Source of the DNA: Belliella kenyensis
GTDB taxonomy: Bacteria > Bacteroidota > Bacteroidia > Cytophagales > Cyclobacteriaceae
Reading direction: 5' to 3'
DNA: 64,000 nucleotides
Assembly: GCF_022549675.1 (NCBI RefSeq)
Contig: NZ_JAKZGR010000002.1
Span: forward strand, 248,001 to 312,000
This document shows positions 28,182 to 37,645 of this stretch, one piece after another; position 1 is the stretch's first letter, and each line of letters opens with the position of its first letter. A model generated the notes under the pieces. That model did not search any database. It saw nothing but the letters and a program-made list of their open reading frames with translations, and was not told where the DNA came from. A program made the translations under genes and the position numbers.

Positions 28182-29030
28182 GTGAGTTGGAAAGAGCAGG
28201 GAAAAGGTTGTGCGGGAGTACAGCGTTATCTCTACAACGGGAAAGAACACCTGACCGACTTAAACCTTAATCTATACGACTTTGGGGCGAGGTATTTTGA
28301 CCCCGTGATAGGGCGATGGACAAGCCCGGATCCCATGGCCAGTGAAAGAAGCTGGGTAAGCCCGTACAACTACGTGCAAAACAACCCGCTGAACAGGATC
28401 GATCCTGATGGTAGGTTTGATTGGGTTATCAATAAGGATAACGAGGTTTATTGGGATGAAAATGCGACTTCTCAGGCAACAACGAAGACGGGTGAGACCT
28501 ATCTTGGGAAAATGGGTTTTGGGGTAGATGAACAAACGGGAAATACAAAGGTGTACAACCCTGATGGAGTTATAAATGAAGGGGTAAGAAGTTTGCCAGA
28601 GGTCACAGTATCTTCTGGTAACCCGGTCACGGATGCTATATACAAGGGGAACAGGGATTTTGCCCTTGGGGCCCTTGATTTGACCAGTCAAACGTTTGGA
28701 AAGGTCGGAGCCAGTGCTACGGTTGCAGGACTTGTTATTGCTCCTTTTGCTCCACCTGTTGGTGCTGGTTTAATAACGATAGGAGAAACATTTTCTGCGG
28801 TTTCTGGAACAGCCAGTGCTGCGCTAAATTTAAATCGTGGAAATATTGGAGCAGCTTTTACTGATGCTGCATTACTTTCCATTGGTTCATTCGGAAGTGC
28901 AGGAATTAAAAGCCTCGAGGGAGGAGCGGTGAATTCAACTGGACAATACCTATTAAGAGGAACCCAAAACACGAGTTTGGAGATTACTAATCACTTAATA
29001 GTACCTGCTTTTCAAAATCGTAAAAAATAA
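28182..29030 (+). CDS. rhs tip 1, second copy, with element-supplied GTG start and leader
   Basis: The 282-aa ORF starts at GTG 28182, preceded by AGGGG about 7 bases upstream. The first 15 codons ([14 protein letters not shown]) come from the right end of element copy 1; from YLYNGKEHLTD on it is tip 1 of element copy 2, the same as 20119-20922. So the element end turns a headless rhs tip into a complete ORF. The leader has no signal peptide, so the product would stay in the cytoplasm unless another rhs frame is joined. Whether it is translated is unknown. Confidence 0.65.
   Translation: MSWKEQGKGCAGVQRYLYNGKEHLTDLNLNLYDFGARYFDPVIGRWTSPDPMASERSWVSPYNYVQNNPLNRIDPDGRFDWVINKDNEVYWDENATSQATTKTGETYLGKMGFGVDEQTGNTKVYNPDGVINEGVRSLPEVTVSSGNPVTDAIYKGNRDFALGALDLTSQTFGKVGASATVAGLVIAPFAPPVGAGLITIGETFSAVSGTASAALNLNRGNIGAAFTDAALLSIGSFGSAGIKSLEGGAVNSTGQYLLRGTQNTSLEITNHLIVPAFQNRKK
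28227..28240 (+). repeat. rhs core boundary sequence, copy 2 (junction of the two element copies)
   Basis: TATCTCTACAACGG is flanked on the left by the element's right end (GTACAGCGT) and on the right by the element's left end (GAAAGAACACC). This is what the joint of a circular form of the element would look like. Confidence 0.8.
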
Positions 29031-29035
29031 GAAAT

Positions 29036-29209
29036 ATGCTACTATTAGGAATAATAAGTTTGATTCTCGGTGCCCTTATACTTTATAAAATGATTAGACA
29101 TCCTTTTAAATATGATGATGGAGCTATCAATTTTAAAGGATATGCATCGGGAATAATTTTTACCTTAATAGGTATTTACGTTCTTTTTGACTACTTTAAG
29201 ATTCTTTAA
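29036..29209 (+). CDS. Small membrane protein, immunity candidate (copy 2)
   Basis: Second copy of the 57-aa two-helix protein at 20928-21101, again directly after rhs tip 1. Confidence 0.6.
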   Translation: MLLLGIISLILGALILYKMIRHPFKYDDGAINFKGYASGIIFTLIGIYVLFDYFKIL

Positions 29210-29235
29210 AATCAATATAAAGTAGAACGTAGAGA

Positions 29236-29267
29236 AGCCCGGTAAATTAACATCCGGGCTTTTTTTA
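29236..29267 (+). terminator. Terminator (copy 2 of 21128-21159)
   Basis: AGCCCGG/CCGGGCT stem with a T-run, between the immunity candidate and the convergent XRE gene. Confidence 0.85.
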
Positions 29268-29603
29268 TTATAGTGCGGCAATACTTTTGAGTTTTGCAGC
29301 TTTGATGAAAGCGTCAATGGTGGCGAAGACGTGCGACTTGTTTTCCGGATCCAGGTTCTGGATCTCCTTCAGTTTTTTGAGTGTTTCGTTGTCAATGCGC
29401 TCATACTCCCCGTCCTTGACCAGGTAATCCAGGGTAACGCCGAGGGCATCGGCGATCTTGGCGGCTACGTCAATGGAGGGGATGTTTTCGCCCCGTTCAT
29501 ACTTACCGATGATATCCCCTGAAGTCCCGACGAGCTTGCCCAAGTCTGCCTGCCTGATTTTTTTCTGCTTGCGGGCGAACGCCAATCTGTCTGAAAAAGC
29601 CAT
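29268..29603 (-). CDS. XRE-family regulator (copy 2)
   Basis: Same protein as 21160-21495. The internal start MAFSDR is chosen for the same promoter-based reason. With two copies present the repressor dose is doubled relative to a single integration. Confidence 0.85.
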   Translation of the reverse strand: MAFSDRLAFARKQKKIRQADLGKLVGTSGDIIGKYERGENIPSIDVAAKIADALGVTLDYLVKDGEYERIDNETLKKLKEIQNLDPENKSHVFATIDAFIKAAKLKSIAAL

Positions 29604-29631
29604 AAATACCTCGTTTTTGAGAGTTATATGA

Positions 29632-29715
29632 TAGTGATTCACAAAAATACATCACTTATAGGTCAAATACAATTAACATAGCTCTTGCATGTAAAAGTTA
29701 AATGGGTTAGTTTTG
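29632..29715. promoter_or_regulatory. Divergent promoter and operator region (copy 2)
   Basis: Repeats the two TTG/TAnnTTTG promoters and the AGTGAT/ATCACT inverted repeat described at 21524-21607. Confidence 0.5.
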
Positions 29716-29754
29716 TGAGGTATTTATCAGATGTAAATTTTTAAAGAAAGTTTT

Positions 29755-29988
29755 ATGGCAGAGAAAAAAGAGTACCTATACGATTACGGGGGACTGGATC
29801 TGTTCCTTGAAAACTTCGTGGATGCCCCCGAGCTGAAAAGGCATCTGGACGAGCTGCTGCTGATACTGGTCACCCACATGTGCCTTGTGGAAAGGGAGCC
29901 GGACTGCGGCCGGGAACTGTTGGAGCTGTATGCGATACTGAGCGATCTGAGAGACCTGTTCGGTAATCTGGAAAAGAAGGCGGATTAA
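29755..29988 (+). CDS. 77-aa element protein (copy 2)
   Basis: Same as 21647-21880; small helical acidic protein just before the primase gene, function unknown. Confidence 0.7.
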   Translation: MAEKKEYLYDYGGLDLFLENFVDAPELKRHLDELLLILVTHMCLVEREPDCGRELLELYAILSDLRDLFGNLEKKAD

Positions 29989-29991
29989 GCG

Positions 29992-32820
29992 ATGGAAATA
30001 CAGGAGATCAAAACCAGACTGACGCTTAAGGAAGTCCTGGAACATTACGGCTTGAAACCGGACAAGCAAAGCAGGCTGAACTGCCCGTTCCACGATGACA
30101 AGACCCCGAGCATGCAGGTGTACTACAAGACCCAGACTGCCTACTGCTTCAGTTCCAACTGCCCCACGCATGGCAAGAGCCTGGACGTGATCGACTTTAT
30201 CATGCATATGGAACAGACGGACAAGCATCAGGCAATCCTCAAAGCTGGGGAACTGATCACAGGCACGGCTTCCCCTGCCCAGAAACTGACTAGGGTTGCG
30301 CTGCTCACAAACATGTTCACCTACTTCAAGAACGCCATGCACAACAGCAGACCTGCCCGTGAATACCTGGAAAGCCGTGGACTGGACCATGGCAAAACGG
30401 ATGTTGGCTACAACAGTGGCCAGTTCCACCACGGCACAAGGAAGGACAATGAACTGATCGAAGCCTGCCTTAAATACGGCCTGCTGCTGGACAGGGGACA
30501 CGTGAACAACCGCACGGGCGAGAAGGCTTACAGCCCCTTCGGGAAGGGCGGGATCGTGTTCCCGCTCCGAAACAGTGAGAACCAAATAACCAGCCTGTAC
30601 TTCCGCAGCACGGCAGACGACAGGCAGGCACGCCACTTTTACCTGAAAGACCGCCAGGGGCTTTACCCGTGTTATCCGAAACAGGAGGCCACCAAACTAA
30701 TCCTGACCGAAGCCATCATCGATGCGGCCACCTTGCTCCAAATCCCCGGGATCACCAATGAATCCCGCCAAGACGGGACAGGTTATCAAATACTTGCCTG
30801 CTACGGCACCAACGGGCTGACAGAGGAACATATCAGCGCAATCCAATCACTCAACAACCTAGAAGAGATTGTTTTCTTTTTTGACGGTGATGCCGCCGGA
30901 CTGGAAGGGGCAAGGAAACAGGGCGAAAAGCTGAAAGGCCTGCTGCCGGAAATCAAAATCAGCCGGGTAAATACACCTGAGGGCGAGGATGTAAACAGCC
31001 TGTATGTCAACCATGCGGACAGTGCGGAAGAACTCTTTAGACACCTGTTGGACAGCCGTACCCATTTTGAATCGCCAAACGGATCTTTTTACTCTTCAAA
31101 TGAAAAAAAAGAAATCCGGGAGCAGATACCGCTGAAAACCGAACAGAAGGATCATCAGAGAGATCAGAATGGTTCAGATGAAATAAAAAAAGAAGTGCGG
31201 AAACAGGTGATCCAACCGGCAGTCCCTGAACCGTCCAAATCCGTCCCACAGCCAAAAGTCAATACGCAGGAAACCAATCGATGCCATGCGGCAGGCAGGT
31301 TTGATACTTCCAACCCACACAGAATCATATACTTTACCGACACGGCGCATTACTATGTAAAGGGCGGGGTGCGCCAGGAACCCGACAGACTGCAGATCAG
31401 CCTGATGGTCGAGGGGAAGGGCAACAGTGCCTACAACCGCTACCGCAACCGCCTGGACCTGTACGAGAACAAACAGACGGAACGGATAGCAAGGGAGGCG
31501 GCCGAAAAGCTGAACCTCAGGGCAGACCTGTTGGAGCTGGACCTGTGCAGGCTGACCGACCTTCTGGAGGACTACCGGGACAGCAGGGAAACAGGGCAGA
31601 AGCAGGAAAGCACAAGGGCAGCCCTGGACAGTACTGCAAGCGGGCGGTGCAGGGACTTTTTGGGCAAACCCAACCTGATCCAGCGGATCAACGGACTGAT
31701 AGGCAAGGCGGGCGTGGTGGGCGAGGAAAACAACCGGGTGTTCCTGTTCTGCATCGCCGCCAGTTACGGGATGCCCGACACGCTTCACGCCCTGATCCAG
31801 GGATCGAGCGGATCGGGCAAGACCCACCTTTTGGTGAAGATCAGCAGCTTTATCCCCGATGAAGATGTGAAAAGGTTCACCAGGGTCACGGAGAGCAGTT
31901 TTTACAACTACGGGATGTACGACCTGAAAAACAAGCTGATCTGCCTGGAAGACCTGGACGGGATGAAGGAAGAGGCGCAGCTGGCCTTCCGGGAACTGCA
32001 GTCAAGGGAGATGCTGTCGAGCAGCACCACGGGACAGGACGAGAAGGGCAACAACCGGGCGTATGAAAAGATCGTCTACGGGCCGATCGCATCGATGGCC
32101 TGCACGACCAAGGGGGAGATATACGAGGACAACATGAACCGCTGTTTTTTGATCGCCGTGGACGAGACCAAAGAGCAGACGCAAAGGATCATCCAATACC
32201 AGAACCAAAAGGCATCCGGGAAGATTGACGGACAGGAAGAAAGGAAGGCCACGGAGTTTATACAGGACTGTATCCGGATGCTGAAACCGCATGAAGTGGT
32301 GAATCCATACGCAGATAAAGTGAACCTGCCGGAAGAGGCCCACAAGATCAGGCGGCTGAACGGGCTGTACCAGAGCTTCGTGAAGCAGATGACCCTGATG
32401 AACCAGTACAGGAGGAAAAAAGATCAGAAAGGGAGATTGATCACGGAGAAGGAAGACCTGCAGGTAGCCGCAGAAATCATGTTTGACAGCATCGTGCTGA
32501 AGATAGACGAGCTGGACGGCAGCCTTCGGCTGTTCTACGAGCAGCTAAAGACCTATGTCAAAAGCAAGGGAGAGGCGTATGAATCATACAGTTTTGGCCA
32601 AAGGGAGATCCGGCAGACGCTGAACATCAGCAAGAGCCAGCTGCAGCGCTATATCCATGACCTGTTGAGCCTGGAATACATATGCCAGGCAGGCGGGCAT
32701 ATCAACAAGGGCTACCGCTATAAGATTGTGTACTGGGACGATGTGGCCAAGCTGAAAGGCAAGGTGAAACGGCATTTACAGGGGCAATTGGATCAACTTG
32801 AGATCTTGGCGACCCATTAG
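29992..32820 (+). CDS. Primase-helicase (copy 2)
   Basis: Same as 21884-24712: CHC2 zinc finger, TOPRIM and P-loop ATPase are intact. Both copies are full length, so neither element copy has begun to decay. Confidence 0.87.
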   Translation: MEIQEIKTRLTLKEVLEHYGLKPDKQSRLNCPFHDDKTPSMQVYYKTQTAYCFSSNCPTHGKSLDVIDFIMHMEQTDKHQAILKAGELITGTASPAQKLTRVALLTNMFTYFKNAMHNSRPAREYLESRGLDHGKTDVGYNSGQFHHGTRKDNELIEACLKYGLLLDRGHVNNRTGEKAYSPFGKGGIVFPLRNSENQITSLYFRSTADDRQARHFYLKDRQGLYPCYPKQEATKLILTEAIIDAATLLQIPGITNESRQDGTGYQILACYGTNGLTEEHISAIQSLNNLEEIVFFFDGDAAGLEGARKQGEKLKGLLPEIKISRVNTPEGEDVNSLYVNHADSAEELFRHLLDSRTHFESPNGSFYSSNEKKEIREQIPLKTEQKDHQRDQNGSDEIKKEVRKQVIQPAVPEPSKSVPQPKVNTQETNRCHAAGRFDTSNPHRIIYFTDTAHYYVKGGVRQEPDRLQISLMVEGKGNSAYNRYRNRLDLYENKQTERIAREAAEKLNLRADLLELDLCRLTDLLEDYRDSRETGQKQESTRAALDSTASGRCRDFLGKPNLIQRINGLIGKAGVVGEENNRVFLFCIAASYGMPDTLHALIQGSSGSGKTHLLVKISSFIPDEDVKRFTRVTESSFYNYGMYDLKNKLICLEDLDGMKEEAQLAFRELQSREMLSSSTTGQDEKGNNRAYEKIVYGPIASMACTTKGEIYEDNMNRCFLIAVDETKEQTQRIIQYQNQKASGKIDGQEERKATEFIQDCIRMLKPHEVVNPYADKVNLPEEAHKIRRLNGLYQSFVKQMTLMNQYRRKKDQKGRLITEKEDLQVAAEIMFDSIVLKIDELDGSLRLFYEQLKTYVKSKGEAYESYSFGQREIRQTLNISKSQLQRYIHDLLSLEYICQAGGHINKGYRYKIVYWDDVAKLKGKVKRHLQGQLDQLEILATH

Positions 32821-32902
32821 CGACCCAGCCGTTTTGGGTCGCAAGAATCTACCTTTAAAGCCCAAAAAGGCTGAAAATGGCCCTAAATCAAGCTGGCGAC
32901 CC
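32809..32902. repeat. GCGACCC repeat cluster (copy 2)
   Basis: Direct copies at 32809, 32820 and 32896 and the inverted copy at 32836-32842, as in element copy 1. Confidence 0.5.
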
Positions 32903-32989
32903 GTGACCCAGGAAAACGTACGCTCCCCCTTCAGCAACTGTTACGACGAAAGGCAAGGCATGCCACTTTGAAAACCAAAAACCACCACC

Positions 32990-33901
32990 ATGAAGCATTT
33001 ACCGATATATAACAAGGAATACCGGGAGCTTCTCCTGGACTTTAGGCTGTACCTGGAACGTACGGGCTACAACAAAGGGAGCTGTGAAGCCCTGCCATCC
33101 TGCCTGCGGGAGTTTTTTCACCGGATGGAAGGCCTTGGTATCCATGGACTGGACGGCATCACGCCCGGGCATATCCTGGAACACTGGGAGTACCTGAGAA
33201 CAAGGCCGAGCCAAAGGGGCGGCAGTTTGAGCGAAAGCCAGATCAACCATCACCTGTACGCCTTGAAAACCTTCATGAACTACCGGCAGGCCGCTGGGGA
33301 CATCGAAAGCAACCCCTTCGGCGCACTGGCCTTCCCGAGGCCGGAACATCCGCCCAGAAAGGTGTTGAGCAGGGAAGAAATCAAGGCCCTCTACGGTGTA
33401 TGTGAGACCCTTCGTGACCATGCCATGCTAAGCCTGTTTTACGGCTGCGGGCTGAGAAGGTCGGAGGCGGAAAAGCTGGACATATCCGACATCCACTTCA
33501 AGGGACAGCTGCTTTATGTGCGTTCCGGCAAGGGCGGAAAAAGAAGGGCCGTTCCGATGGGCGTACAGGTAACCCAAGACCTGAAAGGTTATTACCTGAA
33601 TGAAAGGGAGTCCTACAGAAATGGAACGGCCGCCGACAGCCTAAAGGCTTTTATGCTCAACAACCACGGGAACAGGATGTCGGGGGACAGCTTTTGGAGA
33701 CGGCTCGGATACCTGGTCGAACAGGCGGGCTTTACAGATCGGATCGGCCTTCACTGCCTGCGGCACAGCATCGCCACGCACCTTTTGGAAGGCGGCCTGG
33801 GCATCGAGCAGGTCAGGGACTTTTTGGGCCACCGCCATCTTGAGACGACCCAGCTATACGCCAAAATCAGCAAACATTACCTATCCAAACAGATATGTTG
33901 A
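32990..33901 (+). CDS. Tyrosine recombinase A (copy 2)
   Basis: Same as 24882-25793, with the full R-K-HxxR-H-Y set. It overlaps recombinase B by 7 bp. Confidence 0.92.
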   Translation: MKHLPIYNKEYRELLLDFRLYLERTGYNKGSCEALPSCLREFFHRMEGLGIHGLDGITPGHILEHWEYLRTRPSQRGGSLSESQINHHLYALKTFMNYRQAAGDIESNPFGALAFPRPEHPPRKVLSREEIKALYGVCETLRDHAMLSLFYGCGLRRSEAEKLDISDIHFKGQLLYVRSGKGGKRRAVPMGVQVTQDLKGYYLNERESYRNGTAADSLKAFMLNNHGNRMSGDSFWRRLGYLVEQAGFTDRIGLHCLRHSIATHLLEGGLGIEQVRDFLGHRHLETTQLYAKISKHYLSKQIC

Positions 33902-34770
33902 AAGATAAAGAACTGGAAACCTATCTGCTGGAAAGGCACACCCCGGAGACGGCGAAGATCTACCTCCGGGACATCAGGATCTACCTGGATTATATGACCG
34001 AGGAGCGGGCGGAAAAAGCCACCTACCAAGACATCCTGCAGTACGTGGACTACCTGAGGAAGAAACACCAAAACCCAAGGACGGTCAACAGGATGCTTTA
34101 CGGGGCAAAATCCTGGCACAACTGGCTGCTGCATACCGGAAAGCGGGATGACCATCCCTGCAAGTTTTTGAGGCTGAGGGATGCCAAGGGACAGGATATC
34201 CAGCTGCAGGATCTTTTTTCTTCAACTGAACTTGAACAGCTGATGGAAAGGAAGGAACGCTATGAAAGCGTAAGGATAAGGAACCAGGTGGTTGTCAGCC
34301 TGCTGATCTACCAGGGATTGCGGCTGAAGGAAACAGAACAGTTGCGGTTACAGGATGTTGACCTGGAAGCGGGGACAATCCACAGCAGGGGCATGGCCAA
34401 GACTTTGCCGAGAACCCTGAAGATGAAACCAAAACAGATCATGCTTTTTTACCGCTACATCCACGAAATACGACCGGGAATACAGAAAGAAGAAACGGAA
34501 AAACTGATCTTGAACATCCGGGGGAAAGCCATCAAGGCCGATGATATCAACTATCTGGTGGAGACTTTTAGGGACCTGTTCCCCGACAGGAAACTGAATG
34601 CCCAAACCATCCGGCAGAGCGTGATCGCCCACCTGTTGAAAGAAGGAAAGGACTTACGGGTTGTCCAGGTGTTTGCGGGACATAAAAACCCGAGTTCGAC
34701 GGAGCGGTACAGGCAGACGGGATTGGAGGAACTCAAGGCGGCGGTACAGAAACACCATCCGCTGGGGTAG
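33895..34770 (+). CDS. Tyrosine recombinase B (copy 2)
   Basis: Same as 25787-26662, including the Gln in place of the first His of the HxxR box, so this change is a stable property of the element and not damage to one copy. Confidence 0.88.
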   Translation: MLKDKELETYLLERHTPETAKIYLRDIRIYLDYMTEERAEKATYQDILQYVDYLRKKHQNPRTVNRMLYGAKSWHNWLLHTGKRDDHPCKFLRLRDAKGQDIQLQDLFSSTELEQLMERKERYESVRIRNQVVVSLLIYQGLRLKETEQLRLQDVDLEAGTIHSRGMAKTLPRTLKMKPKQIMLFYRYIHEIRPGIQKEETEKLILNIRGKAIKADDINYLVETFRDLFPDRKLNAQTIRQSVIAHLLKEGKDLRVVQVFAGHKNPSSTERYRQTGLEELKAAVQKHHPLG

Positions 34771-34817
34771 TGTTAAAAAATTTGGAAAATGCAACTAAAT
34801 ACAGTTACTTTGAGTTT

Positions 34818-35060
34818 ATGTCTAAGAAGGAAAAACTGATCGCCAGGTTTTTGGGCATGCCATCCGACTTTCATTATGACGAGATGGTGAAACTGCTAGG
34901 ATACTTTGGTTTTGAGGAAGTAAAGAAAGGAAAGACCTCCGGTTCGAGGGTAAAATTCGAGAACGGTGAAGGGGTTCCTGTCATGCTCCACAAACCTCAC
35001 CCAAGCGGGATCATGAAGCAATACCAAATGAAACAGGTCAGAGAACTATTGGAGTTATGA
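34818..35060 (+). CDS. HicA-type toxin (copy 2)
   Basis: Same as 26710-26952; 4-bp overlap with hicB. Confidence 0.8.
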   Translation: MSKKEKLIARFLGMPSDFHYDEMVKLLGYFGFEEVKKGKTSGSRVKFENGEGVPVMLHKPHPSGIMKQYQMKQVRELLEL

Positions 35061-35398
35061 AATATCTGGAATACAAAGGTTATACGGGCAGCATTGAGTA
35101 CAGTCCCCAGGATAGTCTGCTCTATGGAAAAGTGTTGGGAATCAGGGGTCTGATCTCCTACGAAGGAGAGACAGGGAAACATCTGGAAGAGGATTTTAGG
35201 GAGGCTGTAGATGCTTATCTGGCAGATTGTAAAGAAGAGGGCAAGTCTCCCGAGAAGCCGTTCAAAGGGAGCTTCAATGTAAGGATATCGGCTACCTTGC
35301 ACCAAAGAGCAGCTTTATTGGCGATGGAGGCCAAGACCTCCCTGAACAACTTTGTGGCCGAAGCGATCCGGTTTAGGGTCGACAAAGAGCCTGCCTGA
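35057..35398 (+). CDS. HicB-type antitoxin (copy 2)
   Basis: Same as 26949-27290; HicB fold plus ribbon-helix-helix tail. Confidence 0.87.
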   Translation: MKYLEYKGYTGSIEYSPQDSLLYGKVLGIRGLISYEGETGKHLEEDFREAVDAYLADCKEEGKSPEKPFKGSFNVRISATLHQRAALLAMEAKTSLNNFVAEAIRFRVDKEPA

Positions 35399-36289
35399 TT
35401 GTTTTTTGCAGGAATGGGAAACCGTTCCGAAAGGAGGTTTGGAGTAAGGACAACGGTCACAGGTTAAGCGGCGTTCGTCATCGTCATCCGGCAAAAAGCC
35501 ACGCCAGCCCGTCAGGCAAGCTTCGTTCCTCAGCCCACCTGCCGCCCTTCGGGTCTCCGCTGCGCTCCGAGGCTGTCATGTCTTTTGCGCTCCTTCCTCT
35601 TCCTCACGGCTGTTCCCGTGTCTGCTTAGGCCGCTTCCCTTCGTTCCGTTCGTTCCTCACTCCACTGCGCTCAGCCGCCACGCATCCACCCACAGCCAGG
35701 GTTAATGCGGGCCTGCGGGCCACCGACAGACCGCAGCGCCCATGATGGACAGTCCAAAAAGAAAGCGGTATCATGGGCACTGCTCACTGCCAGCCACTTC
35801 CTACGGTCGTTTTCCCTGGCAGGCTGTCGGCGGCACCCGCAGGCGGCCCGCAACCCAACGCACGAAAAGGCCGGCCGCCTAAAAGTCTAACCCCCAACCC
35901 CCGGGATCATCCGGGGGCTTTTCCCGCCCGCAAAGCTAGGACAGATCTCCGAAACCAGGTTGGGTGCAGGAAAAAAACAACAAAAAAGAAGAGCAAAGTT
36001 AGGCGGGTCGCACGGGGCCTGCCCGCCGTCAAAAAGCAAGTCCGCAGGGCTATTTATCCGCCCGCAGACCAGCCACACCTTAAACCGCCCCACTCCCTTG
36101 CTTTTTGCCCATACCCGCCTGATCCAGGGGCTTTCTTTTTTTCCGTTTTTTCTTTTAAGAAGGTGTTTTTAAAAAAAGCCATCCATCTGCCCTTCTTTTT
36201 TTCAACTGAAAATATCTTCAACTGAAAGAAAAAAACTATCTTTATCGGGATATGCCGGAAGGGCATAACGTTCTTTAAAGGGGTGTGAG
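35399..36289 (+). other. GC-rich structured non-coding right end (copy 2)
   Basis: Same as 27291-28181, including the nested inverted repeats (35707-35851) and the GC hairpin terminator (35898-35922). No convincing gene. Confidence 0.6.
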
Positions 36290-37162
36290 GTGAGTTGGAA
36301 AGAGCAGGGAAAAGGTTGTGCGGGAGTACAGCGTTATCTCTACAACGGCAAGGAGCTGATTGACGATCTCAACCTGAACATCTACGACTATGGTGTCAGA
36401 GGCTATGACCCTACGATAGGCAGGTGGAGCGTCATAGATCCGCTTTCCGAGCAGATGCGGAGATATTCCCCTTACAATTATGCCTTCAATAATCCGATCA
36501 GGTTTATTGATCCGGATGGGATGGCTCCAGGGGATTTCCTTGATGAAAATGGAAATGTAATAGGTAAAGATGGCAAGAAAGATGATGAATTGTATTTAGT
36601 AACCGATGCTACTGAAAGAGGAATTATTATGGCAAACAATTCAGTCGGGGAAACAACTCAACTAAATGAAATTTCTTCGGCAATTAGATTACCAAGTATT
36701 AATGTACGTCAAAAAATAGGAGATGCTGTTGATCGGTCAAATTTACCAAATGTCTCAGTAGGCGATACAAAGGGCGGGTTTCATGAAGAAGGAGGTTCAT
36801 ATGGAGTATCTAGAGGGAAAGAACTAGCTATTGAAGCCAAACCTGGATTGGCTAATATGGATATGAAATTAAATTCCAAAGCCCAAATTAACACAACTGA
36901 CCCAGCAGACCCGAGTTCAGTGCCATCAGATTATAGAATTTCTGGAACTTACCATGTACATCCAAGTGGCACAAAAGATGGTAAAGGCTTTGAGCAATCA
37001 CCATCACCAGGGGACTATTCGGCAGCCAAAAATGTAGCTATTAAAGGGAGTGGTCCTCATTATGTCTTAGGTGCTGGTTTGAATAAGGTTTTTATCTATA
37101 ATGCAACTCAGACTATTGGTACTCTACCATTAGACAAATTTAGAACTATAGGGAAAAAATGA
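36290..37162 (+). CDS. rhs tip with JAMM/JAB metallopeptidase toxin, with element-supplied leader
   Basis: The 290-aa ORF starts at the GTG of element copy 2 and runs through the 15-codon leader into [11 protein letters not shown], the rhs core ([25 protein letters not shown]) and a tip. The tip holds a JAMM zinc-peptidase signature: Glu near 166-167, His222-x-His224-Pro and Ser239-x-x-Asp242 with an insertion between the His pair and the Ser. This matches JAB-like toxin domains found in Bacteroidota rhs proteins; they cleave peptide or isopeptide bonds. It was probably the tip next to the original attachment site, displaced here by element insertion. Confidence 0.78.
   Translation: MSWKEQGKGCAGVQRYLYNGKELIDDLNLNIYDYGVRGYDPTIGRWSVIDPLSEQMRRYSPYNYAFNNPIRFIDPDGMAPGDFLDENGNVIGKDGKKDDELYLVTDATERGIIMANNSVGETTQLNEISSAIRLPSINVRQKIGDAVDRSNLPNVSVGDTKGGFHEEGGSYGVSRGKELAIEAKPGLANMDMKLNSKAQINTTDPADPSSVPSDYRISGTYHVHPSGTKDGKGFEQSPSPGDYSAAKNVAIKGSGPHYVLGAGLNKVFIYNATQTIGTLPLDKFRTIGKK
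36335..36348 (+). repeat. rhs core boundary sequence, copy 3 (right end of element copy 2)
   Basis: TATCTCTACAACGG is preceded by the element right end and followed by CAAGGA, as in the full-length rhs gene, in place of GAAAGA. It marks the right border of the tandem element. Confidence 0.8.
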
Positions 37163-37171
37163 CTTAAAAAT

Positions 37172-37645
37172 ATGTTGTACAACCTTTTATTGTTTTGCGT
37201 AATCCCATTTTCTATGATGTGTAAACATTCAAATGAAATGATACATAATGATGAAGATATAGATATCAAGATAACTTTTGAAATAGAAGAAGTCGAAATT
37301 GAAATTTCAAACACATTTTCGATAGAATTTATTATAAATGACAAAATATATAAAGGAATTGTTAAAGGTAATTATTTAACATTGCCAGTTTTTTGTGAGA
37401 AGGAAGATTTTGTTCAAGTTATATTTAAATTTGATGATCATAATCTTCATTTCCCCAAAGTTGATTTTGAATTAATAAGTTATCCTGAACAAATTAATTG
37501 GGTATTTATTGTTAAATATCCTCCATTTACAGAAACTAGGATAAAAAACCTTAATGTTCGAGAGCCTTTAAAAATTCATTATCTTCTATTTTCACCAAAG
37601 GAAGGTACAGGAATAGAAATAATTGAACCAGTTTACGCAGAATAG
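37172..37645 (+). CDS. Immunity candidate for the JAMM tip
   Basis: The 157-aa product has an N-terminal hydrophobic segment (LYNLLLFCVIPFSMMC) that could be a signal peptide with an atypical lipobox. The body is acidic and beta-rich (DIDIKITFEIEEVEIEISN). It begins 9 bp after the toxin stop codon, and its own stop TAG directly abuts the next tip module, as an immunity gene in a tip array should. No known family was recognised. Confidence 0.62.
   Translation: MLYNLLLFCVIPFSMMCKHSNEMIHNDEDIDIKITFEIEEVEIEISNTFSIEFIINDKIYKGIVKGNYLTLPVFCEKEDFVQVIFKFDDHNLHFPKVDFELISYPEQINWVFIVKYPPFTETRIKNLNVREPLKIHYLLFSPKEGTGIEIIEPVYAE

Larger units (their letters stand above)
20119..28226 (+). mobile_element. 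8,108-bp rhs-tip-carrying integrative element, copy 1
   Basis: The unit is repeated directly at 28227-36334 with a constant 8,108-bp offset, and no difference was seen in the stretches compared. Content in order: rhs tip and small membrane immunity candidate, terminator, XRE regulator (minus), divergent 77-aa gene, primase-helicase, two tyrosine recombinases, HicAB, GC-rich structured end and a GTG leader. Both borders are the 14-bp rhs core sequence. The section from about 21.1 to 28.2 kb is clearly richer in GC than the surroundings, indicating transfer. The gene set resembles an integrated small replicon. That the recombinases act on the 14-bp site is inferred. Confidence 0.75.
28227..36334 (+). 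mobile_element. 8,108-bp rhs-tip-carrying integrative element, copy 2
   Basis: This is the direct tandem copy of 20119-28226; every gene recurs at +8108 with the same protein. The lack of visible divergence means the duplication is very recent or the copies are kept identical by recombination. A collapsed or expanded assembly of a circular form must be excluded. Confidence 0.75.

Noticed and set aside
28227..36334. Possibility that the second element copy is an assembly error
   Set aside because: It cannot be excluded from sequence alone, but the three borders differ in their outer flanks as expected for a true tandem integration (host-element, element-element, element-host).
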